Of a stretch of 64,000 nucleotides of DNA, positions 1-10,400 are shown piece after piece. Position numbers and translations under genes: made by a program. How positions within the stretch are numbered: position 1 is the stretch's first letter; every line of letters starts with the position of its first letter. The notes under the pieces are model-generated. The model searched no databases. It worked only from the letters and a program-made list of their open reading frames with translations, and had not been told where the DNA came from. Source of the DNA: an uncultured Eubacteriales bacterium (lineage in GTDB: Bacteria > Bacillota > Clostridia > Lachnospirales > Lachnospiraceae); assembly GCA_900314885.1 (NCBI GenBank), contig OMWY01000004.1, forward strand, positions 49,886 through 113,885, given 5' to 3'.

Positions 1-2
1 AC

Positions 3-1781
3 GGCTATTCAGTCCTTTACATTATTGCCCAGAAGCTTGTGTGGAAATCAAACGAGGACGGATATCTTGTAGGCTCGAGAGGCTCGGTTGGCTCTTCCTT
101 CGTAGCCTTCATGGCGGGAATTACGGAGGTTAACTCCCTTCCTGCCCATTACAGGTGCGCGAAATGCTTCTATACCGACTTTGATTCAGAAGAGGTAAAG
201 AGCTACGGTGGCCGGTCGGGCTGCGATATGCCGGATAAGGTATGCCCTGTTTGCGGTGAGCCGCTTGTTAAGGAGGGGCATGACATACCTTTTGAGACCT
301 TCCTTGGCTTCAACGGAGATAAGGAGCCTGATATAGACCTTAACTTCTCGGGTGAATATCAGTCGAAGGCTCATGCCTATACTGAGGTTATTTTCGGCGA
401 AGGTCAGACCTTTAAGGCGGGAACCATAGGTGGTGTCGCTGATAAGACGGCTTACGGCTATGTTCTAAAATATAACGAGGAGCATGGCATTAACACCATG
501 CGGAAGTCTGAGATAACCAGGATTTCCCAGGGCTGTATAGGAGTAAAGAGGACTACAGGACAGCATCCGGGTGGTATCGTCGTACTTCCTATCGGTGAGA
601 AGATCTACACATTTACACCGGTTCAGCACCCGGCAAACGACATGACGAGTCCTATAGTCACCACTCACTTTGATTACCACTCAATTGACCATAACCTTCT
701 GAAGCTGGATATACTCGGACACGATGATCCGACCATGATAAGGATGCTTGAGGATGTGACGGGCTTTGACGCTACCGAGATCAGGATGGACGATCCCGGT
801 GTCCTTGCCCTTTTTCATGGTCTTGATTCGTTAAAAATAAAGCCGGAGGATATAGATGGCATTGATTTGGGGACACTTGGCGTTCCCGAGTTTGGCACAA
901 AGTTTGTCATGCAGATGCTTCGTGATACGAAGCCTACCACATTTTCAGAGCTTGTGCGTATTTCAGGTCTTTCCCACGGTACAAATGTATGGCTTGACAA
1001 CGCCCAGACCCTGATAGAGGAAGGAAAATGTACCCTTTCTACGGCTATCTGTACCCGTGATGATATCATGATTTATCTCATCCAGAAGGGGCTTGACAAG
1101 GGCCACGCCTTCAAGATCATGGAATCTGTCCGTAAGGGCCGCGGTCTCAAGCCTGAGATGGAAACTGAGATGATTGAGCATGGTGTGCCTGACTGGTATA
1201 TCTGGTCCTGTAAGCGCATAAAGTACATGTTCCCTAAGGCCCACGCGGTTGCCTACGTTACGATGGGACTTCGAATCGCCTATTATAAGGTTCACTATCC
1301 TCTTGCATATTACGCGGCGTTTTTCTCAATCCGCGCTAAGGCATTTAACTATGAGGTCATGTGCATGGGTCGTGAGAAGCTCGATATGGCAATGAGGGAG
1401 ATCAAGGGGAAGGGCAAGGACGCTTCTCCTAAGGAGCTTGATATGTTAGGTGACGGTCTCCTTGTGGCTGAAATGTACGCGAGGGGCTTTGAATTCCTGC
1501 CTATAGACCTCTACAAGGCTAAAGCGAAGCGCTTCCAGATAATTGACGGGAAGCTTATGCCATCCTTTGTTTCCATAGACGGACTAGGTGATACGGCGGC
1601 GATAGCTATGGAAGAGGCAGTAAAGCATGGTGAATTTGTCAGTAAAAATGATCTGAAGCAGAGGGCGAAGCTGTCTCAGACAAATATAGACAAGCTTGAC
1701 GAACTGGGAATATTAGGAAATCTCCCTGAATCAAACCAGATATCGCTGACGGACTTTCTGACAGAGGCGGCTTCAGATTGA
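3..1781 (+). CDS. polC: DNA polymerase III alpha subunit PolC, C-terminal part
   Basis: The open frame runs in from the left edge, so this is the C-terminal ~592 residues of the replicative DNA polymerase of low-GC Gram-positives. Visible are a cysteine pair (YRCAKC) and a CPVC pair that look like the PolC zinc-binding insertion. They are followed by the PolC hallmark EPDIDLNFSGEYQ, which holds the catalytic aspartates of the palm, then fingers/thumb sequence. The C-terminus carries PESNQISLTDF, matching the sliding-clamp-binding tail (QLSLF in Bacillus), but with about eight extra residues after it. The family is usually ~1,430 aa, so roughly 60 percent lies outside the window. No terminator with a U-run is obvious after the stop; a hairpin repeat follows. 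Confidence 0.96.
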   Translation, partial: GYSVLYIIAQKLVWKSNEDGYLVGSRGSVGSSFVAFMAGITEVNSLPAHYRCAKCFYTDFDSEEVKSYGGRSGCDMPDKVCPVCGEPLVKEGHDIPFETFLGFNGDKEPDIDLNFSGEYQSKAHAYTEVIFGEGQTFKAGTIGGVADKTAYGYVLKYNEEHGINTMRKSEITRISQGCIGVKRTTGQHPGGIVVLPIGEKIYTFTPVQHPANDMTSPIVTTHFDYHSIDHNLLKLDILGHDDPTMIRMLEDVTGFDATEIRMDDPGVLALFHGLDSLKIKPEDIDGIDLGTLGVPEFGTKFVMQMLRDTKPTTFSELVRISGLSHGTNVWLDNAQTLIEEGKCTLSTAICTRDDIMIYLIQKGLDKGHAFKIMESVRKGRGLKPEMETEMIEHGVPDWYIWSCKRIKYMFPKAHAVAYVTMGLRIAYYKVHYPLAYYAAFFSIRAKAFNYEVMCMGREKLDMAMREIKGKGKDASPKELDMLGDGLLVAEMYARGFEFLPIDLYKAKAKRFQIIDGKLMPSFVSIDGLGDTAAIAMEEAVKHGEFVSKNDLKQRAKLSQTNIDKLDELGILGNLPESNQISLTDFLTEAASD

Positions 1782-1814
1782 TTGCTGCTGTTGACGGGGC
1801 ATTTTAAAATAAAG

Positions 1815-1856
1815 GTTACTGTTCAGGCCTACGCATTCGAAATGCTTCGCAGTAAC
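1815..1856. repeat. Hairpin-forming intergenic element
   Basis: The ends GTTACTG and CAGTAAC are exact inverted repeats, and the interior holds a second short dyad (GCATT..AATGC). The core CGCATTCGAAATGCTTCGCA, read on the other strand, resembles TGCGAAGCAATGCG at 17487-17500. It may be a REP-like dispersed element or a weak terminator for polC. There is no U-run after the stem. Confidence 0.45.
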
Positions 1857-1866
1857 AAATAAAGTT

Positions 1867-1895
1867 TTGACATACGGGAAAGAATAGTCTATAAT
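1867..1895 (+). promoter_or_regulatory. Consensus SigA promoter for the CdaR-like gene
   Basis: TTGACA (1867-1872), 17-bp spacer and TATAAT (1890-1895) make an exact vegetative promoter. It drives the regulator at 1946 and probably reads on into ftsEX. Confidence 0.85.
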
Positions 1896-1898
1896 GTT

Positions 1899-1920
1899 AA
1901 CGGGTGTGTTTTTACCCGTT
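1899..1920 (+). promoter_or_regulatory. Dyad at the transcription start of the CdaR-like gene
   Basis: AACGGGT and ACCCGTT form a 7-bp perfect inverted repeat with an 8-nt loop, immediately after the -10 box and overlapping the expected +1. It could be an operator, perhaps autoregulatory, or a stabilising 5' hairpin in the mRNA. Confidence 0.45.
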
Positions 1921-1945
1921 GACATAGAGTATCAGAGGTGAATAT

Positions 1946-3034
1946 ATGTTATCTAACCAGACATTGCAGTCCACGCTTGACGGACTGAAGAATATCGCGA
2001 GAGTTGACCTCGCTGCTATGGATACCGAGGGAAAGGTACTCGCGAGCACATTTGACAACGCAGAAGAGTATTCTCCGTATGTAGAAAGCTTCGCCGATTC
2101 GCCGGCGGAGAGCCAGGGCGTTTCCAGAGCGCAGTTTTTTAAGGTCTTTGATGATGGCCAGCTTGAATACGTCATTGTCGCTAAGGGTGACAGTGAAAAT
2201 GTATTTATAGTCGGAAGAATAGCGGCCTTCCAGGTAGCGAACCTGTTGGTAGCATACAAGGAGAGGTATGACAAGGATAATTTCATTAAGAACCTTCTTC
2301 TTGATAACCTCCTTCTCGTTGATATATATAACAGGGCAAAGAAGCTCCATATAGAGTCCGAAGCGAGACGTATAGTATTCGTCATAGAGACAAAGCATGA
2401 GAAGGATACGAACGCTCTTGAGATAGTAAGAAGCCTCTATCAGAGCAACCAGAAGGACTTCATAACCGCTGTTGACGAGAAGAACATCATTTTCGTAAAG
2501 GAACTCGCAAGCGACGAGGGATATGAAGAGATGAACCAGGTTGCGTCAACCATGCTTGATATGCTTAATACCGAAGCCATGAGCAGTGTTCATATCGCCT
2601 ACGGTACCATTGTAAATGAAATTAAGGACGTATCGAGGTCGTACAAGGAAGCCCGCATGGCTCTTGACGTAGGCAAGATTTTCTATGAGGGAAGCAATAT
2701 TGTCGGTTACAACAATCTCGGAATCGGCAGACTCATTTACCAGCTTCCTATGCCTCTCTGCAAGATGTTCATAAATGAGATTTTCGGCGATAAGACTCCG
2801 GATGATTTCGATGAGGAGACTATCGCTACCATTAACAAGTTCTTTGAGAACAGCTTAAATGTTTCCGAGACATCAAGGCAGCTCTTCATTCACAGGAATA
2901 CGCTTGTATATCGTCTTGACAAGCTGCAGAAGGCTACGAACCTTGATATAAGGAACTTTGATGACGCCATAACATTTAAGATTGCCCTCATGGTTGTTAA
3001 GTACATGAAGTACATGGAAAGCATGGACTACTGA
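1946..3034 (+). CDS. CdaR/PucR-family transcriptional regulator
   Basis: A 362-aa cytoplasmic protein. The N-terminal ~110 residues look like a small-ligand sensor. The middle (about 150-260) resembles the GGDEF-like region of CdaR/PucR proteins. Residues ~300-355 form the PucR-type helix-turn-helix, recognisable by the SRQLFIHRNTLVYRLDKL pattern. Members of this family control sugar-diacid, purine or other catabolic genes; the effector here cannot be read from sequence. The start is supported by AGAGGTGA a few bases upstream. The stop codon overlaps the ftsE start (TGATG), implying coupling with ftsE, an unusual partner for such a regulator. Confidence 0.8.
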   Translation: MLSNQTLQSTLDGLKNIARVDLAAMDTEGKVLASTFDNAEEYSPYVESFADSPAESQGVSRAQFFKVFDDGQLEYVIVAKGDSENVFIVGRIAAFQVANLLVAYKERYDKDNFIKNLLLDNLLLVDIYNRAKKLHIESEARRIVFVIETKHEKDTNALEIVRSLYQSNQKDFITAVDEKNIIFVKELASDEGYEEMNQVASTMLDMLNTEAMSSVHIAYGTIVNEIKDVSRSYKEARMALDVGKIFYEGSNIVGYNNLGIGRLIYQLPMPLCKMFINEIFGDKTPDDFDEETIATINKFFENSLNVSETSRQLFIHRNTLVYRLDKLQKATNLDIRNFDDAITFKIALMVVKYMKYMESMDY

Positions 3035-3840
3035 TGGATGAAGAAAGAAAGGCGGCTATAGACCGTAAGAAAAAGCAGTTCTCCCTGGTTCACGGCAGAA
3101 GGCGCAATTCTGATATGCCGGTTATAGTTTTTCACGATGTGAGCAAGGACTATGACAGCGTAAACAACGGTGAAATGCACTCCTTAAAGAATGTCTCATT
3201 TGAGATAAACAAGGGTGAATTCGTGTTTATAATCGGTGACTCGGGAGCCGGAAAATCTACCATGCTCCGCCTCCTCATGAAGGAGATAGAGCCTTCGGAT
3301 GGCACTATTTATGTGGATGGCAGAAGGCTTAACCGCTTCAGACGCGGTCAGGTCGCCATGTACCGCAGGAGTGTCGGTATGGTTTTTCAGGATTTCAGAC
3401 TTCTTAAGGACAGGGATGTATTTGAAAATGTGGCATTTGCCTGCGAGGTTGTGGGCGAGAGCAAAAGAACCATAAAGCATCGTGTTCCTCAGATGCTGTC
3501 TCTTGTGGGGCTCACCGGTAAGGAGAGGTCATTTCCGGATGAGCTCTCAGGCGGAGAGCAGCAGAGGGTAGCGCTTGCGAGGGCTCTTATAAATGATCCT
3601 GTCCTGCTTTTAGCCGATGAGCCTACGGGAAATCTCGACCCGAGGAACTCTTATGAGATTATGAGCCTGCTTGAACGGGTGAACTCAAGAGGCACAACGG
3701 TTGTGGTTGTAACTCATAATATAGATATCGTAAATGCCATGCAGAAGAGGGTTATTACCCTTGAAAACGGCAGAATAATAAAAGACGAAAAGAAGGGTGG
3801 TTACGGTAATGAATATCCGGACGCTTGGCAGAAGCTTTAA
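3034..3840 (+). CDS. ftsE: Cell-division ATP-binding protein FtsE
   Basis: This is the ATPase of the FtsEX complex, which transmits ATP hydrolysis across the membrane to activate a peptidoglycan hydrolase at the septum or side wall. Walker A GDSGAGKS lies near residues 68-75. The ABC signature [14 protein letters not shown] and Walker [14 protein letters not shown] follow. At 268 aa it is longer than the usual ~228. The first 27 residues are basic and atypical, and a second ATG at 3115 begins the canonical core. I keep the upstream ATG because it overlaps the preceding stop; neither start has a strong ribosome site. The ftsX start lies inside its 3' end. Confidence 0.93.
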   Translation: MDEERKAAIDRKKKQFSLVHGRRRNSDMPVIVFHDVSKDYDSVNNGEMHSLKNVSFEINKGEFVFIIGDSGAGKSTMLRLLMKEIEPSDGTIYVDGRRLNRFRRGQVAMYRRSVGMVFQDFRLLKDRDVFENVAFACEVVGESKRTIKHRVPQMLSLVGLTGKERSFPDELSGGEQQRVALARALINDPVLLLADEPTGNLDPRNSYEIMSLLERVNSRGTTVVVVTHNIDIVNAMQKRVITLENGRIIKDEKKGGYGNEYPDAWQKL

Positions 3841-4711
3841 AGAGGGCGTACGAGGTATCGGGAGGAATAAAATGTTCTCCCTTGCGAGTATCGGCACCAT
3901 AACTGCCTGTTTATTTATATTCGGTATATTTTACTTTGTTCTGAGCAATTTCCGGTATATGGTAACAAAGGCCGAAACCTCGGTTGGCGTGACTGTATTC
4001 TTTGAGGAAAATATTACTGATACCGAAAAGAGGGATATAGGAACGAAGATTCAGGCGAGACCTGAAGTCTCAAGCCTTACCTACACATCAGCCGATGAGG
4101 CCTGGGCGAAGTTTAAGAGCGAGTCTCTTAAGCCTGAGCTTGCCGAGACCTTCGGGGATGACAATCCACTTGCGGGAAGCGACAGCTATTCTGTCTTCCT
4201 TAAGGATGTAAGTAAGCAGTCAGACCTGGTAACCTATATAGAAACACTGCCCGGAGTGCGCAAGGTAAATGGATCGAGCGCTACAGCTAACGGTCTCACA
4301 GCATTTAACAGCATGATAGGCTTTGTTGGCTTTGTTATACTTGCGATTCTGCTTGCTGTTTCAATATTCCTTATAAATACAACAATCTCTATGGGAATCA
4401 GCGTAAGGAAGGAAGAAATTTCCATAATGCGCCTTATAGGAGCCACCGATTTTTTCGTGCGAGCGCCATTCGTCATAGAAGGAATGATAATAGGATGCCT
4501 TGGAGCGGTAATTCCGCTCGCTGTGCTGCGGCTTATATACGGGAAGGTTATTACCGCGCTTTCTGAGCGCTATAACAGCCTCGCTAATCTACTCACCTTT
4601 ATTCCTGCGAATGAGGAATTTAAGACTCTTACGCCTCTTTGCATACTGATAGGGCTTGGAATCGGATTTCTCGGAAGCATGTTTACCGTTCATAGAAATC
4701 GCGGAGTGTGA
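3809..4711 (+). CDS. ftsX: Cell-division permease-like protein FtsX
   Basis: A 300-aa membrane partner of FtsE. It has one N-terminal transmembrane segment (about residues 20-42), a ~120-residue extracellular loop that in this family contacts the hydrolase, and three more membrane segments in the C-terminal half. The start chosen is the ATG at 3809, preceded by AAGGGTGG, rather than the in-frame GTG at 3797. It overlaps ftsE by 32 bp, and its stop overlaps the start of the M23 hydrolase, so the three genes are translationally linked. FtsX proteins have no Walker motifs, as seen here. Confidence 0.93.
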   Translation: MNIRTLGRSFKEGVRGIGRNKMFSLASIGTITACLFIFGIFYFVLSNFRYMVTKAETSVGVTVFFEENITDTEKRDIGTKIQARPEVSSLTYTSADEAWAKFKSESLKPELAETFGDDNPLAGSDSYSVFLKDVSKQSDLVTYIETLPGVRKVNGSSATANGLTAFNSMIGFVGFVILAILLAVSIFLINTTISMGISVRKEEISIMRLIGATDFFVRAPFVIEGMIIGCLGAVIPLAVLRLIYGKVITALSERYNSLANLLTFIPANEEFKTLTPLCILIGLGIGFLGSMFTVHRNRGV

Positions 4712-6063
4712 TAATATTGTCGAAATTCTTTCAAGTACTTGGCGCGGGGCTTTGTGCCTCACTTATATGTCTTTCACTGACGGTTTTGCCTGATGGCGTC
4801 CTTCCGGTGAAGGCTTCTTCGAATGTCACTAATTCCGAGATAGAAGCGGCCAAGGACAGGAAGGCTGCGATAGAAGCTAAGCAGAAGGCCGCCGAGGCTG
4901 ATCTTGCCGAGCTTGAGAGCAAGAAGGATGATATTTCCGACTATATAGAGGCTCTCGATAAGAAGCTTGAGAAGCTTTTAGATGACATGACTACTCTTAA
5001 AACTCAGTATAAGGCAAAGAAGAAGGAGCTGGCGGAGACGAGGAAGGACCTTGAGGCCGCGAAGCAGGCTGAGAGCGATCAGTATGACACCATGAAGGAG
5101 CGGATCCGTTACATGTATGAGAACGGAGATTCCGATTATCTGGATGTTATTTTCGGGTCGGATAACATTACTGACTTGTATAATAATTCAGAGTATATGG
5201 CAGATATCACCGCCTATGATAACGACCTTTTTGATAAATATACCGCCGCTAAGAAGGAAGTCGCTGAGAAAGAGAAGCTTGAAGAAACTCAGCTTGCTGA
5301 TTTAAAGCAGATGTACGCTGAGTATAAGATTGATAAGCAGACGAATGAGACATTACTTGCCGACAAGCAGACTGAGCTTGCTAATGTAAATTCTCTTGTG
5401 GATGAACAGAACAGCAAGATAACCGAGCTTGCGTCAGCGGCAGAGGCGCAGGATTCCACTATTGACAGTCTTATAGCGAAGGAAGAAGCGAGAAGGGAAG
5501 CTGAGAAGAAGGCCGCCGAGGAAGCCGCAAGGAAGAAGGCGGAGGAGGAAGAGCGGAAAAGGCAGGAGGCTGCCGCCGCGGCAAATAATCAGAATAATGG
5601 AAACAATTCTGCCGAGGATTCCTCCGATGGAAGCTCAGCCGACTACAGCGCTTCCGTGAACAGCTCAAGCGGTGTAAGTCTTATATGGCCTATGCCGGCG
5701 AGCCACACCATTACCTCGGGATTTGGAAGTCGCGCGGAGGTTACGGCGAATTCCGGAACATTTCACTCGGGCGTTGATATCGGTGTCGCGGCCGGTACAC
5801 CTATAATAGCCGCGGCCGGAGGCACGGTTGTTGAAGCCGGCTATCACTGGTCTATGGGTAATTACGTGCTTATTAGCCACGGAAACGGAGTATATACTGT
5901 TTATATGCACTGCTCTAAGCTCCTTGTGTCTTCGGGCCAGAATGTGTCCCAGGGGCAGCAGATAGGACTGGTTGGTTCAACCGGTGTCGCGACAGGTCCT
6001 CACCTTCATTTCGGATTAAAGATTAACGGAACATATGTTAATCCGCTAAATTATGTAAACTAA
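4708..6063 (+). CDS. Secreted coiled-coil M23 peptidoglycan hydrolase, FtsEX-linked
   Basis: A ~450-aa exported protein. It has an N-terminal signal sequence, a long Glu/Lys/Ala-rich coiled coil (about residues 40-285), an Asn/Ser-rich linker, and a C-terminal LytM/M23 domain. The zinc ligands are visible as HSGVD and the final HLHF. The coiled coil fits the role of docking onto the FtsX extracellular loop, as for EnvC or PcsB. M23 enzymes cut peptide cross-bridges or act as amidase activators; both the His/Asp ligands and HxH are intact, so it is likely catalytic. The GTG at 4708 is the longest start; a TTG at 4717 is better spaced from GGAG and gives an equally good signal peptide. Confidence 0.9.
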   Translation: MIILSKFFQVLGAGLCASLICLSLTVLPDGVLPVKASSNVTNSEIEAAKDRKAAIEAKQKAAEADLAELESKKDDISDYIEALDKKLEKLLDDMTTLKTQYKAKKKELAETRKDLEAAKQAESDQYDTMKERIRYMYENGDSDYLDVIFGSDNITDLYNNSEYMADITAYDNDLFDKYTAAKKEVAEKEKLEETQLADLKQMYAEYKIDKQTNETLLADKQTELANVNSLVDEQNSKITELASAAEAQDSTIDSLIAKEEARREAEKKAAEEAARKKAEEEERKRQEAAAAANNQNNGNNSAEDSSDGSSADYSASVNSSSGVSLIWPMPASHTITSGFGSRAEVTANSGTFHSGVDIGVAAGTPIIAAAGGTVVEAGYHWSMGNYVLISHGNGVYTVYMHCSKLLVSSGQNVSQGQQIGLVGSTGVATGPHLHFGLKINGTYVNPLNYVN

Positions 6064-6084
6064 TGTTTCTATAGAAAGGCAGTT

Positions 6085-7347
6085 ATGAAAAAGCAGTTTT
6101 TTGGAGGCGTAGCCTTTGGCGTAATTTTTACTATTACGCTTACGTTGGTTCTCCTCTTTGGCCTTGTAGGAAAGGCGAGGATGCGTCTTGCCCTGGGCCT
6201 TGACCCGACAGAGACGAGGACTGTTAATAGCTCTAAGAGCGATACAGCAAGCCCGTCAGCCATGACCTCCCTCAGTACTAAGGACATTTCAACAAAGCTT
6301 ACAGGTCTTGAGCAGATAATTGACACTTATTATCTGAATGATATTGACTATAATACCATGACCGAGTATATTTATAAGGGTGCTTTGGCAAGTCTTGGCG
6401 ATCCTTATTCGGTCTATTATACGAAGGAAGAGTTTGACAGCTTTAATGAGCAGACTACGGGTAACTATTGCGGCATAGGCGTGAGCGTGAATGAAAACGC
6501 CAGCACGGGAGCCGTAACCGTAGTTCAGGTCTTCAAGGACGGAGCGGGAGCGAAGGCAGGATTTCGTTCCGGTGACATCATTTATAAGGTAGACGGAGAA
6601 GAGGTTACAGGGCAGGATCTTTCCACCGTAGTATCGAAGATTAAGGGTGAAGAGGGAACTACCGTAAATATCACTATTCTTCGAGGAAGCGATACATTTA
6701 CAAAGACATTAACGAGAGCGACAGTCACGATTGATACAGTGAGCTCAGAGATGCTTGATAACAATATAGGTTATATCAAGGTAAATGAGTTTGATGAGGT
6801 GACGGCGACCCAGTTTGATGAAGCCATAGATGACCTTGAAAAGCAGGGCGAGAAGGGACTTATCATAGATCTTCGGGACAATCCGGGCGGCCGCTACGAT
6901 ATAGTCTGCGAGATGCTTGACAGGATGCTGCCTAAGGGAAAGCTCCTCGTCTATACCATGGATAAGTACGGTACGAAGGAAGAGCAGAAGAGTACTGACT
7001 CTGATGAATTTACAAAGCCGCTAGCTGTGCTTGTTAACGGTAATTCGGCTTCGGCTTCGGAAATCTTCTCGGGAGCTGTCAAGGATTACGGTATAGGCAC
7101 GCTTGTGGGCACGACAACATTCGGTAAGGGAATAGTACAGCAGATACTTCCGTTAAATGACGGTTCGGCTGTCAAGCTTACGGTATCCAAGTATTATACG
7201 CCTAGCGGCAAGAATATACATGGCACCGGAATTGAGCCTGACGTAAGGGTTGAGTTAAATGACGATGCTGTGGAAAATGGGCAGTACGTTAAGGAAAAAG
7301 ACAATCAGCTAAAAAAAGCAGTGGAAATTATTAAGGGAAAGATGTAA
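6085..7347 (+). CDS. Carboxy-terminal processing protease, S41 family
   Basis: A 420-aa membrane-anchored serine protease. One N-terminal hydrophobic segment (about residues 5-28) is followed by a PDZ domain near 130-205 and then the S41 domain. The catalytic serine lies in GNSASASEIFSGA and the lysine in TFGKGIVQ. It sits 21 bp after the M23 hydrolase with a ribosome site GAAAGGCAG, so it probably belongs to the ftsEX operon. CtpA/CtpB proteins often degrade or activate cell-wall hydrolases or signalling proteins outside the membrane, which suits this neighbourhood. The exact substrate is unknown. Confidence 0.92.
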   Translation: MKKQFFGGVAFGVIFTITLTLVLLFGLVGKARMRLALGLDPTETRTVNSSKSDTASPSAMTSLSTKDISTKLTGLEQIIDTYYLNDIDYNTMTEYIYKGALASLGDPYSVYYTKEEFDSFNEQTTGNYCGIGVSVNENASTGAVTVVQVFKDGAGAKAGFRSGDIIYKVDGEEVTGQDLSTVVSKIKGEEGTTVNITILRGSDTFTKTLTRATVTIDTVSSEMLDNNIGYIKVNEFDEVTATQFDEAIDDLEKQGEKGLIIDLRDNPGGRYDIVCEMLDRMLPKGKLLVYTMDKYGTKEEQKSTDSDEFTKPLAVLVNGNSASASEIFSGAVKDYGIGTLVGTTTFGKGIVQQILPLNDGSAVKLTVSKYYTPSGKNIHGTGIEPDVRVELNDDAVENGQYVKEKDNQLKKAVEIIKGKM

Positions 7348-7402
7348 AATTGCTCTTAATGACTGATTGTTCATATATAATAAAATTTAGCAGGAGGGTT
7401 CT

Positions 7403-10400
7403 ATGGTCTATAAAGACGTCAAAGCGGACATGAATTTTACTGACCGCGAAGAAGAAGTTTCAAAGTTCTGGGAGGAGAACGACATTTTCGAAAAGTCCAT
7501 TAAGAACAGAGAAGGGTGTCCTACCTATATGTTCTTCGATGGGCCTCCGACAGCAAACGGCAAGCCTCATATCGGGCATGTTGAGACCCGTGTTATTAAG
7601 GATATGATACCTCGTTTCGCCACCATGAAGGGATATAAGGTTCCTCGTAAGGCAGGATGGGATACACACGGACTTCCTGTTGAGCTCGAGGTTGAGAAGG
7701 AAATAGGTATCAATGGCAAGGATCAGATAGAAAATTACGGAATCGAGCCATTTATCAAGAAATGTAAGGAATCAGTCTGGAAATTCAAGGGAATGTGGGA
7801 AACATTTTCAAGAAAAGTCGGTTTCTGGGCTGATATGGACCATCCTTATGTAACCTATGACAATGACTTCATAGAGTCGGAATGGTGGGCACTCAAGCAG
7901 ATAGCTGATAAGGGACTCCTCTATAAGGGCCATAAGATCGTTCCTTACTGCCCTCGATGTGGAACTCCTCTTTCAAGTCACGAGGTAGCTCAGGGGTATA
8001 AGGAGGTTAAGGAAAGATCTGCGATTGTCCGCTTCAAGGCGCTTGAGGGAGACTATTATTTCCTCGCCTGGACAACCACACCATGGACCCTTCCAAGTAA
8101 CACCGCTCTTTGCGTAAACCCTGATGAGACCTACGTAAAGGTTAAGGCCTGTGACGGTTATACATATGTGCTTGCCGAAGCGCTCGCCGATAAGGTTTTG
8201 GGACCGCTTGCGAAGGATGGCGAGAAGGCTTACGAGGTGCTTGAGACTTACAAGGGTATAGAGCTTGAGCACAAGGAATATGAGCCACTCTATGAATGCG
8301 CTAAGGCGCGCGCGGCTGAGCAGAAAAAGAAGGCGCACTTTGTAACGGCGGATTCATACGTTACCATGACTGATGGTACCGGTATAGTTCATATAGCTCC
8401 TGCATTCGGTGAAGATGATAACAGGGTAGGACATAATTATGACCTTCCTTTCCTTCAGTTCGTAGATGACAAGGGTAATATGACCAAGGAGACCCCTTTC
8501 GCGGGACTATTTGTGAAGAAGGCCGATCCTGAAGTGCTTGAGGATCTCGAACACAGAGGACTTCTCTTTGACGCGCCTAAGTTCACCCATGATTATCCAT
8601 ACTGTTGGCGCTGTGATACACCACTTATCTATTACGCAAGAGATACCTGGTTTATCAAGATGACCGCTGTGAAGGATGAGCTTATCAAGAATAATGATAC
8701 GGTTAACTGGATTCCTGAGAGTATAGGTAAGGGCCGCTTTGGCGACTGGCTTAAGAATGTTCAGGACTGGGGGCTTTCGAGAAACCGTTATTGGGGAACT
8801 CCGCTCCCTGTATGGGAATGCCCTGATTGTGGCGAACGCCATGTAATCGGCTCCATAGCCGAACTCAAGGAAATGAGCGATAACTGCCCGGATGATATAG
8901 AGCTTCACCGTCCTTACGTGGATAAGGTTACCATAAAGTGTCCTAAGTGCGGTAAGCAGATGCACCGTGTTAGTGAAGTTATTGACTGTTGGTTTGATTC
9001 CGGCGCTATGCCTTACGCTCAGCACCACTATCCGTTTGAGAACGAGGATAAGTTTAAGGACCAGTTCCCGGCCGACTTTATTTCTGAGGCCGTAGATCAG
9101 ACACGTGGCTGGTTCTACTCACTCATGGCTGAGTCGACACTTCTCTTCCATCAGGCACCTTATAAGAACGTCATAGTTTTAGGACTTGTTCTTGATGAAA
9201 ATGGCCAGAAGATGAGTAAGAGCAAGGGCAATGCCGTAGACCCTATGGATGCCCTCAATAAGCACGGGGCTGACGCTGTAAGGTGGTATTTTTACTCTAA
9301 CAGCGCTCCATGGCTTCCTAACAGATTTTACGATAAGGCAGTCAGTGAGGGACAGAGCAAGTTCTTAAGCACGCTCTGGAACACTTATTCTTTCTTCGTG
9401 CTTTACGCAAATATCGATAATTTCGACGCTTCGAAGTACACACTTGAATATGATAAGCTTCCTGTCATTGACAAATGGCTCTTAAGCCGCCTCAATACAA
9501 CTATCAAGGCTGTAGACGAAGACCTTTCGAATTATAAGGTAAATGAGACAGCGAAGGCTCTTCAGGACTTCGTTGATGATATGTCAAACTGGTACGTCAG
9601 AAGATGCCGCGCGAGATTCTGGGCTAAGGGCATGGAGCAGGATAAGATAAACGCTTACATGACTCTCTATACGGCTCTTGTTGAAATAAGCAAGGCGGCG
9701 GCTCCTATGGTTCCTTTTATTACCGAGAGCATTTACCAGAACCTTGTAAGAAGCACGGACAAGAACGCTCCGGAAAGCATCCATCTCTGTGACTTCCCTA
9801 AGGTTAATGAAGCTCACATCGATGAGAAGCTTGAGAAGGATATGAGCGATGTTCTTGAGATAGTTGTTCTTGGCCGCGCGGGCAGGAATGAGGCGAATAT
9901 CAAGAACCGTCAGCCTATCGGCAAGATGTTCCTTAAGATTGACGATGGTACAAAGCTTGATAATTCTTATCTTGATATAATTAAGGATGAGCTTAACGTA
10001 AAGGAAATCGAGGAAATCGACGACACTGACAGGTTCACAAGCTATATCTTCAAGCCACAGCTTCGTACCTTAGGTAAGCGCTTCGGCAGCAGGCTCAATG
10101 ACCTTAAGGAAACGCTTAACAAGGCCGATGGCAGTAAGCTTATAGCTGAGTTAAAGAAAAATGGAAAAGTTACAATAAATGTAAGCGGCACCGATGAAGA
10201 GCTTGCGGAAGATGATCTTCTCTACGAACCGATTCAGGTAGAAGGCTATGAAACTACAAGCGACCACGGGGTAACTGTGGTTCTTGACAAGCATCTTACA
10301 AAGGATCTCATCAGGGAAGGCTATGTTCGTGAGATTATTTCCAAGATTCAGAACATGCGTAAGTCGGTAGGCTTTGAGGTAATGGATAAGATTACCGTCT

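Noticed and set aside
7348..7402. Possible T-box leader for ileS
   Set aside because: Only 55 bp separate it from the previous gene; no specifier stem or T-box sequence fits.
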